Source of the DNA: CAYUST01 sp964447535
GTDB taxonomy: Bacteria > Patescibacteriota > Gracilibacteria > Absconditabacterales > Absconditicoccaceae
Direction of reading: 5' to 3'
Length of the DNA stretch: 64,000 nt
NCBI GenBank assembly: GCA_964447535.1
Contig: CAYUST010000001.1
Location: 1 to 64,000, forward strand
Shown: in pieces, positions 63,976 through 64,000 of the stretch
Layout of the letters: every line of letters starts with the position of its first letter
Position numbering within the stretch: position 1 is the stretch's first letter
Translations under genes and position numbers: made by a program
The notes under the pieces: generated by a model
The model's input: the letters and a program-made list of their open reading frames with translations, nothing else
What the model was told of the DNA's origin: nothing
Database searches by the model: none

Positions 63976-64000
63976 GATGATAAAAAAACAACCAATTGTT
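63976..64000 (+). CDS. Start of a gene cut by the window end
   Basis: ATG at 63976 reads 'MIKKQPIV' and is open to the window edge, 30 bases after the predicted transcript start. An earlier in-frame-independent ATG at 63922 would overlap the promoter. Too short to name. Confidence 0.35.

Noticed and set aside
1..64000. tRNA genes, rRNA genes, CRISPR arrays, transposases
   Set aside because: I looked for cloverleaf ends, regular spaced direct repeats and transposase motifs on both strands and found none I could support.

Overview
The window reads as a chromosome fragment of a candidate-phyla-radiation bacterium that translates UGA as glycine (genetic code 25), i.e. Absconditabacteria (SR1) or a Gracilibacteria relative. 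With UGA as stop most genes fall into pieces. With UGA as Gly those pieces join in one frame, and the UGA falls on invariant glycines: the Walker A loops of UvrA, HflX 'GYTNAGKS', Pth 'GLGNPG', Tgt 'DSGGF', FolD 'PVPGGVGP', glutamate dehydrogenase 'GGGKGG' and Mrr 'GDGGIDG'. Real genes end on TAA or TAG. I see no tRNA, rRNA, transposase or CRISPR array. Two runs of N (10 and 100 bases) are assembly gaps. All gene calls below use code 25.

Layout: 1-2008 is a type II restriction-modification pair with no in-frame UGA and with Shine-Dalgarno-like leaders, which looks imported from a standard-code organism. It lies on the same contig as an Mrr-type endonuclease (2295-3209) that spells 16 of its 17 glycines UGA. 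After the first gap come a TrmB-type regulator, a 1259-residue protein with an EgtD-like methyltransferase domain, and two unknown proteins (3557-10308). Next is a run of minus-strand membrane genes including a CPBP protease and an MFS transporter (11036-15091), then a WecA/MraY-type sugar-phosphate transferase, an M23 peptidase with SLH repeats, a DsbB-like protein, a UVR-motif protein and HolA (15225-20622).

From 20826 to 36050: YchF, a large membrane-anchored surface protein, PH-like and SanA-like membrane proteins, a UMF1-type transporter, HflX, a secreted leucine-rich-repeat protein of plant-like type, a UvrA carrying an internal alpha/beta-hydrolase domain, FolD and two unknown proteins. 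From 36162 to 39741 is an ATP synthase operon with subunits a, c, b, a short delta-position protein and alpha, ending at a terminator before any gamma, beta or epsilon gene. It is followed by a promoter-driven structured RNA, an RNHCP protein, a Kup potassium transporter, a second GC-rich structured RNA and an SbcC/Rad50-like ATPase.

The last third carries housekeeping genes (tgt, rplI, CCA-adding enzyme, infB, pth, glutamate dehydrogenase) mixed with surface and membrane proteins (7TM with transglutaminase-like domain, solute-binding-like protein, 3D domain with peptidoglycan-binding repeats). Several GC-rich intergenic repeats punctuate the window. The gene set (cell-surface proteins, translation and repair, few biosynthetic enzymes) fits a reduced, host-dependent lifestyle. 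That is an inference from one window only.
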